Shown here: piece after piece, positions 8,312-16,383 of the stretch | How the letters are laid out: each line of letters begins with the position of its first letter | How positions within the stretch are numbered: the first letter of the stretch is position 1 | DNA from: DASYPQ01 sp041488095 | GTDB lineage: Bacteria > Planctomycetota > UBA1135 > GCA-002686595 | Assembly (NCBI GenBank): GCA_041488095.1 | Contig: JBGPOP010000009.1 | Location: 1 to 64,000 of the forward strand | DNA length: 64,000 nt | Reading direction: 5' to 3' | The notes under the pieces: generated by a model | The model's input: only the letters and a program-made list of their open reading frames with translations | Told to the model about the DNA's origin: nothing | The model's database searches: none | Position numbers and translations under genes: made by a program

Positions 8312-8388
8312 TGGTACGCCCGACAGGATTCGAACCTGTGGCCTGCGGCTCCGGAGGCCGCCGCTCTATCCAGCTGAGCTACGGGCGC
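8312..8388 (-). tRNA. tRNA-Arg (anticodon CCG)
   Basis: 77 nt including an encoded CCA. Acceptor GCGCCCG pairs with CGGGCGT with one G-U. The D stem is GCTC/GAGC. The anticodon stem GCGGC/GCCGC encloses loop CTCCGGA, giving anticodon CCG for arginine codon CGG. The T stem ACAGG/CCTGT encloses loop TTCGAAT. All conserved positions are in place. The 3' end points toward the phased TGGCA array, the usual side for integrative-element attachment. Confidence 0.95.
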
Positions 8389-8576
8389 GTTCGAGGGGCG
8401 AAGATTCTAGCAGCGCGGCCGGGGGCTTCCGATCCGCTCCCGGAGCGCGTCCGCCCTCCGGGAGGCTGAACCCAAGGACGTGGGCCCCTCGCTCAGCGTT
8501 TTCCGGGCCAGGCCCGAGCCGGTCCTCCCTGCCTGGGGACGGCCTCCTTCTCCGCGTTCCCTGATTCCCGGTTGCC

Positions 8577-8606
8577 TTGACCATTCGTCCAGCTTGGCCT
8601 TAGGAT
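8577..8606 (+). promoter_or_regulatory. Candidate housekeeping promoter for the secreted protein at 8661
   Basis: TTGACC (8577-8582) and TAGGAT (8601-8606) are separated by 18 bp. The predicted transcript start near 8613 leaves a leader of about 48 nt before the ATG at 8661. It is the best sigma-70-like match in this gap. Confidence 0.4.
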
Positions 8607-8660
8607 TGGGCCCAGCGCCCGGAGCCGCTCTGGAAGGCCCCCAGGGGCCCTCGCGCCACC

Positions 8661-9614
8661 ATGAAAAATTCCAGCCACTCGGCATTTCGACGCACCGGCG
8701 CACAGTTGCTCGCGCCCGTCGCCGTCCTGATGACGGCAGGCATCCTGATCGCAGTCGACTTGCGCAAGCCCGCGCGCCTCGCCGCCGCCTCCTCCAACCG
8801 GATCGACACCGATGGCGACGGCCTGGTCGACCGGCAGGAACGGATCCTCGGGACTCTCCCTTCCGATCCGGACACCGACCAGGACGGCTTCACCGACACG
8901 GAGGAATTGGCGCGCAGGACCTCGCCCATCTTCTCGCAATCCTTCCCCGAGAACGGAGGGCTGCAGACGGGCATGACCGCGCGCGGGGAGAGGAACGGCC
9001 TGCATGCGCTCATCGCGGTCTACCTTCCCGACAGCAATTATCAGGCGGTAGACCTCGAGATCGGGTTGCTGACCGGAAACCGCCTCATCCATCTCCCTGA
9101 GTCGCTCTTGCTCTCGAACGCCACCATCGATTTCGTTCCCGCTGCAAACTCGAAGGCCTCGATCGCGCTTGTCGACTTCCGGTTCAGCCGGACCTGGGTC
9201 GACATGACGGGCCATCTGACCTTGTTCGCCACGGTCAGTCGGGTCGGGTCGGGCCGAATTCTGGCTGCGGATGCGATCAACCTGGTCAACTTCGCCGGCG
9301 TGGTCGTCTTGGCGATGCCCGATCCTAATTTCATCCCGATCAGCCAGATCAGCGGGCAGTCACCGGGCAATCCGGGCACGATCTACAAGCCGCTGACCGG
9401 CGACAACGGCGACGGCTTCCCCACCGGGTGGACGCCAGGCGAGATCTGCTACCAGAACTCCCAAGCCGTCTCGATCAACGGCGCGGTCGTGACCCACGAG
9501 GTCATCTCGGCCGCCTGCGAGACCGGCTGGGACGGCTCCTGTCCGCCCGATTGCAGCGCCTCGGTTGGCTCGACCTACGCCACGGTGGATCCTGTGATCC
9601 TGGTGGGTGGCTAA
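8661..9614 (+). CDS. Secreted protein with thrombospondin type-3-like calcium-binding repeats
   Basis: 317 residues. An N-terminal signal or anchor helix spans about residues 14-32. At 47-80 lie two DxDxDG-type loops (DTDGDGLVDRQER and DPDTDQDGFTDTEEL), characteristic of thrombospondin type-3 or dockerin-like calcium sites. The remainder is a beta-rich region without a recognised family. It ends with a small cysteine-containing segment (CETGWDGSCPPDC). It is likely exported and calcium-stabilised. A candidate promoter lies just upstream. It precedes the ECF sigma operon but is separated by about 240 bp. Confidence 0.75.
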   Translation: MKNSSHSAFRRTGAQLLAPVAVLMTAGILIAVDLRKPARLAAASSNRIDTDGDGLVDRQERILGTLPSDPDTDQDGFTDTEELARRTSPIFSQSFPENGGLQTGMTARGERNGLHALIAVYLPDSNYQAVDLEIGLLTGNRLIHLPESLLLSNATIDFVPAANSKASIALVDFRFSRTWVDMTGHLTLFATVSRVGSGRILAADAINLVNFAGVVVLAMPDPNFIPISQISGQSPGNPGTIYKPLTGDNGDGFPTGWTPGEICYQNSQAVSINGAVVTHEVISAACETGWDGSCPPDCSASVGSTYATVDPVILVGG

Positions 9615-9852
9615 AGCCGCGGTCCTGCGGCGCGCACGACCCTGCCGTGGCCCGAGACGAGGCGGAGCCGACCCTCCGCGGGAGCCCTCATGGGTGTGCA
9701 GCTCGCCGCCGGCCCCACGTCAGCTGCCTGGTCCTCTGGATCCGGACACGGTTCGGACCTGAAGAGATGAGAAAAAGCGGCCGAGGACGCGCCTGGGTGG
9801 GGAACCGCCACGCCCCTTGCCTCGTCCCATCCGTCAGGAAGAGAAACGCCCC

Positions 9853-10461
9853 TTGAGGAACGACCCCGATCGCTCGCTCGTCGAGTCCTGCCAAGTCTCC
9901 CCCCCGACCGGGCTCGAAGGCGCCTTTCGTGCCTTGTACGAACAGTACAAGGACCGCGTCTTCAATGTTTGCTATCGGATCACTGGGAACATGACCGATG
10001 CGCTCGACGCCTCCCAAGAGACCTTTGGAATCATGTTCCGCAAGATCGGGGAGTTTCGCTTCGAGTCCAAGTTCTCGAGCTGGGTCTATCGCATCGCCGT
10101 CAACGCGAGCATCGACATCAAACGCCGTTCGGGCGCGCGCTGGCTCGCGTCGCTGGATGGTTCGCGAGAATCGGGAGGAGCCGAATTGCCGCGCATGGAT
10201 TTGCGCGACGACCGCACGGAGGCGCCCGCCGCTGCGGCCTCGCGCCACGAGCTCGAGGACGAGATCCAGCAGGCGATCTTGCGACTCTCGCCGAAGATGC
10301 GCGCCATCACCGTGCTCCGCTACGTCGAGAGCCTCTCCTACGAGGAGATCGGCGAGGCATTGCACATCTCGATCGGCACGGTGAAGTCACGGTTGTCCCG
10401 TGCGCACCAAGCGCTGGATCGCGAACTGACCCCGGTCCTGGACCGGCACTACCTGACCTAG
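9853..10461 (+). CDS. ECF RNA polymerase sigma factor (RpoE/SigW-like)
   Basis: About 202 residues. Region 2 covers LYEQYKDRVFNVCYRITG through WVYRIAVNASIDIKRR. Region 4 holds LRLSPKMRAITVLRYVE and the HTH segment YEEIGEALHISIGTVKSRLSR. I prefer the TTG at 9853, preceded by AGGAAGAG about 10 bases away; an in-frame TTG at 9817 would add 12 residues. It is followed by an anti-sigma factor and an RseB-like lipoprotein, the classic layout for an envelope-stress sigma module. It would compete for core RNA polymerase when released. Confidence 0.9.
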   Translation: MRNDPDRSLVESCQVSPPTGLEGAFRALYEQYKDRVFNVCYRITGNMTDALDASQETFGIMFRKIGEFRFESKFSSWVYRIAVNASIDIKRRSGARWLASLDGSRESGGAELPRMDLRDDRTEAPAAAASRHELEDEIQQAILRLSPKMRAITVLRYVESLSYEEIGEALHISIGTVKSRLSRAHQALDRELTPVLDRHYLT

Positions 10462-10475
10462 ATGAGGTGAGCGAG

Positions 10476-11174
10476 ATGACCCTCTCATGCCTGGAGAGTC
10501 GGGAGCGCCTGCTCGATCGCCGCGGCGTCGCCCGGCCCGAGGATCTCGATCTGCTCGCGCACCTCGACGTGTGCGGCGAGTGCGCGGGCTTCGCGCGCCG
10601 CACGGCCGCGGTCTCGGAGAGCCTCTCCGGCCTGCCTCGACGCCCCGCGCCGCAAGAGCTCGATGGTCTCGTCGTGGCCGCGCTGCAGGCCGGTCATCGC
10701 CAGGACCGCGCCGTTGGAGGGCTGAGGGGACTCTCGCGTTTGCCCGTGCCGGCCGAGCTGGCGGGCCGCGCGCTCGATGTACAGCCGCGCGACGCTCGCG
10801 CGCCGGCCGTGCTCGATCGCCTGGTCGACGAAGACCTGCGCGACCAGACCGCCGCGATGGCGCGGCGCTTCGCGGGCAGACTCGAACGACGACCGGCTCC
10901 GCGCGTGCTGCGCGATCGCCTGGAGCATTTCGCGCCCGCTCCCCTGCGATCCACCCGGATCCGCCGCATCTTGCTCGCCGCCGCCGGCGTGACCCTGCTC
11001 CTCGCCGCGGGAGGCGTCTGGCTCCTCGTGCGCGGAGCGGGACAAGGCGGCCCGGATCGGGACTTCGAGGTCCGCTACGAATCCTCGCTCGACGCCCTGG
11101 ATCCCATGGCCAGGAGCCTCCTCGCCGGCCTCTCAGGCGGTCTCGTCGACACTGGAGCCAAGAGGCGGCTGTGA
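10476..11174 (+). CDS. Zinc-binding anti-sigma factor, single-pass membrane protein
   Basis: 232 residues starting 14 bp after the sigma-factor stop. The ZAS motif H29-x3-C33-x2-C36 (HLDVCGEC) lies in the cytoplasmic N-terminal part that would bind the sigma factor. A transmembrane helix (ILLAAAGVTLLLAAGGVWLLV) is near residue 170, leaving a short outer tail. The long middle region is Arg/Ala/Leu-rich with repeated RLVDEDLRDQ-like helices. Its stop overlaps the next start (GTGA), so the two are translationally coupled. Confidence 0.85.
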   Translation: MTLSCLESRERLLDRRGVARPEDLDLLAHLDVCGECAGFARRTAAVSESLSGLPRRPAPQELDGLVVAALQAGHRQDRAVGGLRGLSRLPVPAELAGRALDVQPRDARAPAVLDRLVDEDLRDQTAAMARRFAGRLERRPAPRVLRDRLEHFAPAPLRSTRIRRILLAAAGVTLLLAAGGVWLLVRGAGQGGPDRDFEVRYESSLDALDPMARSLLAGLSGGLVDTGAKRRL

Positions 11175-12235
11175 AGGATCTCCTCGATACCGCGCTGGAT
11201 CGCTGCAGGATCGCCAGGTGCATCGGCCTGCTGGCGCTCTGCGCGGCGCCGCTCGGTGGTTGCGGTTCGAGCGTCGACGCCGGCCCGAGCCCGGGCTCCA
11301 ACGCCCAGAATGCGACCGCGGGAAGCCCACCTCCGCCCTTTCTCGACAACATCCCGGACGCGCCCACGAGAGTCGCCTACGGCGGCCAGCGACATGTCCT
11401 CGTGCACTACACGGTCGCCGGGGCGCCGAGCACGCTCGAGTACGACGAGAACGTCTGGTCGGATGGTCATGGGAACTTCACCATCGTCCCGGGCCAGGTG
11501 ACCTCGCCACCGATGACCACCGAGCAGGCGCAGTTCTTCGCGATCCTGCAGGAGAGCCGCGACGGCTTCTTCTACCGCCACCGGGATTTCCGGATCCGCG
11601 ATCTGAGGCTGTTCCTGCAAAACTGGAGCGTGAGCGACACGGGACAACAGGAAACCGTCGCCGGGAGAGTCGGTTCCGTGCTCGAGTTCCGGCGCATCGG
11701 CGGGGCGGCCACCTGGTACCGCGCGTGGATCGACCCGCAGACTGGACTCGTCCTGCGCGCCGAGGAACGTGACGCCGGCGGACAGCTCGTCAGCCGAGTC
11801 GAGTTCAGCACCTTCACCCTGACCCCGGACTTCACGGGCGTCGCCCTGCATGGCGACCGGTTTGCCCCGACTCCTCTCGATTCCCTCACGGACACGACCG
11901 CGAAGATCGGGTTCCAGGTCCGGGTTCCGTCGATCCTTCCCAAGGGATACCGGCTGGAGAGCGCCGAGGGCCTGAACGACGGCACCGGCAACTGGGCGCG
12001 CCTGGCCTACGGGGACGGCGTCGAGCAGGTGTTCTTCCTCGAGACGCACCTTCCGCCCGGGCAAGGCGGGGGCACGACGCCCACCGATGTCGATATCGGG
12101 CCCAAGTCGGTGCGCATCTTCCGAGTCGGGCCGTGGACCGTCCTCCAGGGACGGTTCAATCAGGATCGCGTGATCGTGCTGGGGAAGGTCGACGAAACCA
12201 GCCTGTTGCGGATGCTGAAGTCGGCCATCCACTGA
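11171..12235 (+). CDS. RseB/MucB-like sigma-factor regulatory lipoprotein
   Basis: 354 residues from a GTG at 11171. A lipoprotein signal with lipobox LGGC places the acylated cysteine at residue 31. The body resembles RseB/MucB: an N-terminal lipoprotein-sensing fold with HYTVAGAPSTLEYDENVW and WYRAWIDPQTGLVLRAEE, then a C-terminal domain with LPKGYRLES and AYGDGVEQVFFLE. In the known systems RseB shields the anti-sigma factor from proteolysis and senses envelope lipids or lipoproteins. Order and overlap with the sigma and anti-sigma genes support the same role here. Confidence 0.8.
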   Translation: MKDLLDTALDRCRIARCIGLLALCAAPLGGCGSSVDAGPSPGSNAQNATAGSPPPPFLDNIPDAPTRVAYGGQRHVLVHYTVAGAPSTLEYDENVWSDGHGNFTIVPGQVTSPPMTTEQAQFFAILQESRDGFFYRHRDFRIRDLRLFLQNWSVSDTGQQETVAGRVGSVLEFRRIGGAATWYRAWIDPQTGLVLRAEERDAGGQLVSRVEFSTFTLTPDFTGVALHGDRFAPTPLDSLTDTTAKIGFQVRVPSILPKGYRLESAEGLNDGTGNWARLAYGDGVEQVFFLETHLPPGQGGGTTPTDVDIGPKSVRIFRVGPWTVLQGRFNQDRVIVLGKVDETSLLRMLKSAIH

Positions 12236-12367
12236 GGGCCCTCGCCCGACTTCCGAGGCAGGCGTTCGATCGAAGCTTTTCGGGCCCGCCGTCCCGTCCC
12301 GGCTGCGGATTCAGGGGTAGTCTTCGATGCCGGGCGGGAGACCGCACGGCCCCCCCAGCCGGTCCCC

Positions 12368-13255
12368 GTGGCCCACACGCCCCATGAAGAGCCCTTCTCG
12401 GAAGCCCATCTGGGCTCCCCCGAGTATCGCGAGCGGCTGATGCGGAAGCTGAACTGCCTGATCGCGGTGCTCGAGGTCGCGACCGCCAAGGTGAGGAAGA
12501 GCATGGCCGGATCCTCGACGGACTCCGAGCGTCTGGCTCGCATCTGCGCCAACCTCCAGAGCACGCTCGAGGTGTGCCAGCGAGCGCGCGTGGCGCTCGA
12601 GCGGCGCCAGGTTCCGACGAAGCAACTGCCCGAGCGGTCGGCCCCGGCCGAGGCCACTCTTGCGCCGGCATCGACGAAGAAGTCGAAGGCGCGAAGGCCC
12701 GCGCCTCGTGTGGGCTCGGACATCTCGACCGAAGCGGAGCGGCGCAAGTTCGCGATCCTGCCTCCGATCGACCCGCGGATCATCGAGCGCATCGATCTCG
12801 ATGAACTCGCGCGCCGGCTGTCGTCCTTAGGGCACGCACAGAGGCCTGAACGCGCTCGCGCCTCACTCCAGGCGGAACACGACCTGGCGGAGAACGCGCG
12901 CAGCGAGCGCGCGGCCGTCCTGGCGCGCCGGCTCGAAAGCCCAGCGGCGGAGCGCGTCGGTGGCGGAACGGTCGAGCCGCGGGTGGCCGCTCGATCGCAC
13001 GATCTCGACGTTCTCGACGCGTCCGTCAGCCCCGACGCGGAGCGCGCACAGCACGGCGCCCTCCTCGCCGTGCCGGACCGAAAGGAGCGGATAGTCTGGC
13101 TTGGGACCGAAGACCAGCACGGGTGGCGTCGAAGGCACGGCCGGGCCTGGCCCGTCGGCGCTTTCTCCGGCCTGTGTGCCCTTTCCGCCGCCGTGGCCCG
13201 ATCCGCTTCCCCCGCCCGAGCCTGGCGAAGCCGCTTCGGTGACCGCGGTGCGTGA
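12368..13255 (+). CDS. Hypothetical helical protein, 3' half antisense to tonB
   Basis: From GTG 12368 the frame runs 295 codons. The first 155 look like a genuine protein: helices such as RERLMRKLNCLIAVLEVATAK and SERLARICANLQSTLEVCQ, then a Lys/Pro/Ala linker and a short segment LPPIDPRIIERIDLDELARRL. From about 12863 the frame is exactly antisense to tonB and has shadow composition. In the other two frames stops occur within about 15 codons of 12825. The real product may therefore be shorter, with a frameshift or sequencing slip near there. No family is recognised. Confidence 0.45.
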   Translation: MAHTPHEEPFSEAHLGSPEYRERLMRKLNCLIAVLEVATAKVRKSMAGSSTDSERLARICANLQSTLEVCQRARVALERRQVPTKQLPERSAPAEATLAPASTKKSKARRPAPRVGSDISTEAERRKFAILPPIDPRIIERIDLDELARRLSSLGHAQRPERARASLQAEHDLAENARSERAAVLARRLESPAAERVGGGTVEPRVAARSHDLDVLDASVSPDAERAQHGALLAVPDRKERIVWLGTEDQHGWRRRHGRAWPVGAFSGLCALSAAVARSASPARAWRSRFGDRGA

Positions 13256-13657
13256 GGCCTCGGCCTCCGCGTCGCTCGATCCTGTGGCTTCGGACGAGAG
13301 CGCACCGTCCGGAGACGCAGGCCGTTCGGCGCGCTCGAGGGACGCCACCGGCTCTTCGACCGTCGGCGGAGGTTTCTCGACGACGGCGGGCGCAGGGGGT
13401 GCGCCGATCTCGGGCTGCAGCTCCTCCCGTGGCGTCGCGCTCTCGACCTGCGCGGTCATCCCAGGCTCCGCGCCCGGCACGCGCACCCGGATCGCGAAGG
13501 CGGTTACTTCGTCTCCGTCCTGTCCACCACCGCCTCCTCCTCCCGCGGCGTCGACGATCACGAAGGCTCCCGCCGCGAGCAGCCCCGCGTGGAGGACGAA
13601 GGACACCAGGAAGCACAGCGGCATCCGGGTCGCGCGTCGTGTCTGCGGGCTGTGCAT
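12863..13657 (-). CDS. TonB family energy-transducing protein
   Basis: 264 residues. N-terminal transmembrane helix (PLCFLVSFVLHAGLLAAGAF), then a glycine run, a long Pro/Glu/Ala/Ser-rich periplasmic linker and a C-terminal TonB domain with PKPDYPLLSVRHGEEGAVLC, VENVEIVRSSGHPRLDRSA and ALRRWAFEPA. The last 15 residues (VLRQVVFRLE) complete the TonB beta-strand. It follows the beta-barrel-like gene on the same strand by about 5 bp, suggesting a joint outer-membrane role. No ExbB/ExbD genes are seen here. Confidence 0.85.
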   Translation of the reverse strand: MHSPQTRRATRMPLCFLVSFVLHAGLLAAGAFVIVDAAGGGGGGGQDGDEVTAFAIRVRVPGAEPGMTAQVESATPREELQPEIGAPPAPAVVEKPPPTVEEPVASLERAERPASPDGALSSEATGSSDAEAEASRTAVTEAASPGSGGGSGSGHGGGKGTQAGESADGPGPAVPSTPPVLVFGPKPDYPLLSVRHGEEGAVLCALRVGADGRVENVEIVRSSGHPRLDRSATDALRRWAFEPARQDGRALAARVLRQVVFRLE

Positions 13658-13662
13658 GGGTC

Positions 13663-14577
13663 CTAGAGCTCGTAGCCGAGCACGAAGAACACCTGGGCCT
13701 CGGGTGAATCGTGCCCGATCCCGGCGAGCGTGGCGAAATCCATGTGGATGTTGGAGGCCGGGCGGACCTGGAGGCTCGGGCCGAGGAGCAGGCTCTTCTC
13801 GAAGTCGCTCCGATCGACCTTCGTGTTCACGAACTCGGCCTTGAGCTCGCCCCCGAGCGAGAATCGCTCGTCGCGCAAGACCTTGCTCACGCCCGCGGTG
13901 ATCTCGTGCGAGTGCTCGAATTCGCCGCCCATCTCGTGCTCGAAGACGAGGTTCGTGCCCCAGTGCCAGCCGGGTCTGAGCTCGCCGCCGAGCAGCAGCT
14001 TGTACTCGAGGAGGTCGGGCAGCGCGTCGCGGTTGGTCAGTTCGACGTAGGCGGTCGGATTGCCGGGGATCTTCCCCCAGTCGGCGAAGGCCCAGCGCAC
14101 CTCGAGCTTCTGCTCGTCGAAGGTCGACGGGCCGTTGTTGCCCTCCTGGTCCGAGACCATGTACATGTCGATCTGGAAGCGGCCCGGGAGGCCGACCTCG
14201 AACTCGTATTGTGTCTGGATCTCCGTCGGCCCGTGGCGATGGAAGGTGGGCCGCTTCCAGAACTCGAACTCGAACGTCCCCGGCGGGCGCACGTACACGC
14301 GCGTGGTCGGGAAGCGGCGGTGCGCGGTCCACTGCGGCTGGTCGTAGGGACCGACCAGGTCCTCTTCGTGGTACTCGGAGACGCGCTTGGCGGTCACGGT
14401 CGTGGTCGAGACCTGGCCGAGGTCCATGGGTTTCTCCTGCGGGGGAGGCTTCTGCACGTCGGCGGGGTTGACGACCTGGGGGAAGCACGGCGCGGCGAGC
14501 GCGACTGCGAGTGCGACGATCGAGATGAGGCGGGGGGACGGGTTCAAGAGCTCCTCCGTTGCTTCTCGGGGCCGCAT
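13663..14577 (-). CDS. Exported outer-membrane beta-barrel-like protein
   Basis: 304 residues with a signal peptide (ISIVALAVALAAPCFPQ). Alternating aromatic/polar beta-strand patterns run through the mature part (FEFEFWKRPTFH, QTQYEFEVGLPGRFQIDMYM, FSLGGELKAEFVNTK), and it ends in a hydrophobic strand with an aromatic near the end (AQVFFVLGYEL), as in outer-membrane barrels. Close spacing to tonB suggests co-transcription. The ligand is unknown; no plug domain of a TonB-dependent receptor is visible. Confidence 0.65.
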   Translation of the reverse strand: MRPREATEELLNPSPRLISIVALAVALAAPCFPQVVNPADVQKPPPQEKPMDLGQVSTTTVTAKRVSEYHEEDLVGPYDQPQWTAHRRFPTTRVYVRPPGTFEFEFWKRPTFHRHGPTEIQTQYEFEVGLPGRFQIDMYMVSDQEGNNGPSTFDEQKLEVRWAFADWGKIPGNPTAYVELTNRDALPDLLEYKLLLGGELRPGWHWGTNLVFEHEMGGEFEHSHEITAGVSKVLRDERFSLGGELKAEFVNTKVDRSDFEKSLLLGPSLQVRPASNIHMDFATLAGIGHDSPEAQVFFVLGYEL

Positions 14578-14639
14578 GACGTCGCTCGCGCGGAAGGCTC
14601 AGTACCTGGCCGGAGCGCGGAGGTCACCTGATCAGCGGC

Positions 14640-15461
14640 TCAATGCCCCCAGCTCCGCAGGTAGCGGAAGTCGTGGTTCACGGTGCGGTCGGAGAGCTTC
14701 GCAATCACCGGCGGCAGACGCTTGTACTGATTCTGGACGATCCTGCCTGCGACCTTGTCGACGAAGGCGGGGTCGAAGCCCTCGCGCACGAGCTCTTCGC
14801 GCGAGCAGCGCCGGTCGACCATCCGCTCGAGCAGCCGGTCGACCTCGGCGTAGGTGAAGCCGAGCTCCGCTTCGTCGGTCTGGCCGGCGAAGAGATCGGC
14901 CGAGGGCGGCTTCTCGATCACGCTCTTCGGCAGGCCGAGATGCCGCGCGAACTGCCAGACCTGGTGCTTGTACAGGTCGCCCAGGGGGTTCAGCGCGCTG
15001 GCCGAGTCGCCGAACTGGGTCGAGTAGCCGAGCAGGATCTCGGTCTTGTTGCTGGTGCCGATGACGAGGCCCTTCCACTCCGCCGAGAGGTCGTAGAGCA
15101 CGATCATCCGGCAACGCGCCATCACGTTGCCGCGCCGGATCCGGTCCTCGACTCCTTGCGTCTTGCAGTAGCCCTCGACCATCGCGGTGATGTCGACCTT
15201 GCGCGTCTCGATCCCGAGCTTCTCCGCGACCGCGCGCGCGTCGCCCTCGCTGTCGGGATTGGACGTGCGGTAGGGCATCATCACGCCGAGCACGCTCTTC
15301 GGGCCGAAGGCCAGCGCGGCGAGCGCGGCCGAAACCGACGAGTCGACGCCCCCCGAAATCCCCACCACGGCGCGGGAAAAACCGAACTTGCCGGCCTCGG
15401 TCCGCAGGAACTTGACCAGGATCGCCTCGACCAGGGCGGGCTGGATGTCGAGCGCGCTCAT
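14640..15461 (-). CDS. nadE: NAD+ synthetase, ammonia-ligating subunit
   Basis: 273 residues. The P-loop VVGISGGVDSSVSAA binds ATP for adenylation of nicotinate adenine dinucleotide. GTSNKTEILLGY and YSTQFGDSASALNPLGDLYK are signature NadE segments, as is EKPPSADLFAGQTDEAELGF. The enzyme converts NaAD to NAD+ using ammonia. Its ATG overlaps the stop of the upstream nitrilase-fold gene by 4 bp, so the two probably act as a two-polypeptide glutamine-dependent synthetase instead of the usual single fused chain. Confidence 0.92.
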   Translation of the reverse strand: MSALDIQPALVEAILVKFLRTEAGKFGFSRAVVGISGGVDSSVSAALAALAFGPKSVLGVMMPYRTSNPDSEGDARAVAEKLGIETRKVDITAMVEGYCKTQGVEDRIRRGNVMARCRMIVLYDLSAEWKGLVIGTSNKTEILLGYSTQFGDSASALNPLGDLYKHQVWQFARHLGLPKSVIEKPPSADLFAGQTDEAELGFTYAEVDRLLERMVDRRCSREELVREGFDPAFVDKVAGRIVQNQYKRLPPVIAKLSDRTVNHDFRYLRSWGH

Positions 15462-16312
15462 CCCCCGCTCTCGGAGCCGTAGGGCGCGAGCGCACGCAGC
15501 ACGATCCAGGGCTTCTCGTCGCGCCTCAGGGGCGTCGAGATGCGCGCCCGTTTCAACGCGTCGCCGGAGAGGGTGGCTTCGAGGTGACCGGCTTCGAGCC
15601 CGTCGAGCCGCGCGGCCTCGCGGCCGAAGGGGTCGACGACCCGCGAGCCGCCCGAGAAGGAGACCCCGTCCTCGCTGCCGACTCGATTGACGTACACGAT
15701 CCAGGTCTGGAAGAAGAGCGCCAGGGCATCCTGGAGCGTGTTCCACACCTTCGTCGAGCGAAGCCGCGGCTCCCCTTCGGTCACGCCGCGGCCCGGGCTC
15801 GAGCTCGGCACGACGATCGCGTCGACGCCGGCGAGGAAATGGATCCAGCTCGAGGCGAGATGCCACATGTCCTCGCAGATCAGGAAACCGAATCGCCCGT
15901 GCCGGCTCTCGATCGGCTGGAAACCCTCGCCCGCGGCGAAGTCGCGGCCCTCGTCGAACATGCCGTAGTGGACGAGGTGGACCTTGCGGTGAACGGCGAG
16001 AACCTTGCCGTCCTCGAGAAAGGCGACGGAGTTGTAGATCCGCCCGTCGCGTGCTCGCTCGGCGAACCCGAAGGCGATCGAGATCTCCTTCGAACGCTCG
16101 GCTAGCTTCCGGATGGGGGGCGCGTCGAGCGCGAGCGCGACCTCGGCGGTCTGGTCCTTCAGGAAGTAGCCGGTGAGCGACAGCTCGGGGAAGACCACCA
16201 GGTCCGCGCGCGCCTTGGCGGCCACGCGAATCTCGGCGAGGTGGCTCTCGAGGTTCTTCTCGAGGTTCCCGAGCGTCGGTTCGACCTGGGCCAGGAAGAT
16301 GCGGCAGTCCAT
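15458..16312 (-). CDS. Nitrilase-fold amidohydrolase, probable glutaminase partner of NAD synthetase
   Basis: About 284 residues from ATG 16312 (MDCRIFLAQ); an upstream start at 16378 would add 22 residues of shadow-like composition. The carbon-nitrogen hydrolase triad is complete: Glu in VVFPELSLTGYF, Lys in VHRKVHLVHYG and Cys in FLICEDMWH. In fused NAD synthetases this domain releases ammonia from glutamine. The 4-bp overlap with nadE supports that role. A free-standing nitrilase-family amidase is the alternative. Confidence 0.85.
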   Translation of the reverse strand: MDCRIFLAQVEPTLGNLEKNLESHLAEIRVAAKARADLVVFPELSLTGYFLKDQTAEVALALDAPPIRKLAERSKEISIAFGFAERARDGRIYNSVAFLEDGKVLAVHRKVHLVHYGMFDEGRDFAAGEGFQPIESRHGRFGFLICEDMWHLASSWIHFLAGVDAIVVPSSSPGRGVTEGEPRLRSTKVWNTLQDALALFFQTWIVYVNRVGSEDGVSFSGGSRVVDPFGREAARLDGLEAGHLEATLSGDALKRARISTPLRRDEKPWIVLRALAPYGSESGG

Positions 16313-16383
16313 GGGGGAATCCGACAGCATAGCGTCCCGGATGAGCCGCCTGGAGAGGGGGCGAGTCGGGCGCGACACGTCCC

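Noticed and set aside
8186..8377. Open frame ending in RQDSNLWPAAPEAAALSS
   Set aside because: This is the familiar false ORF made by translating a tRNA gene from the other strand; it overlaps tRNA-Arg completely.
9969..10475. Long upstream extension of the anti-sigma frame
   Set aside because: Overlaps the sigma gene out of frame with shadow composition; the ATG at 10476 gives a normal anti-sigma start.
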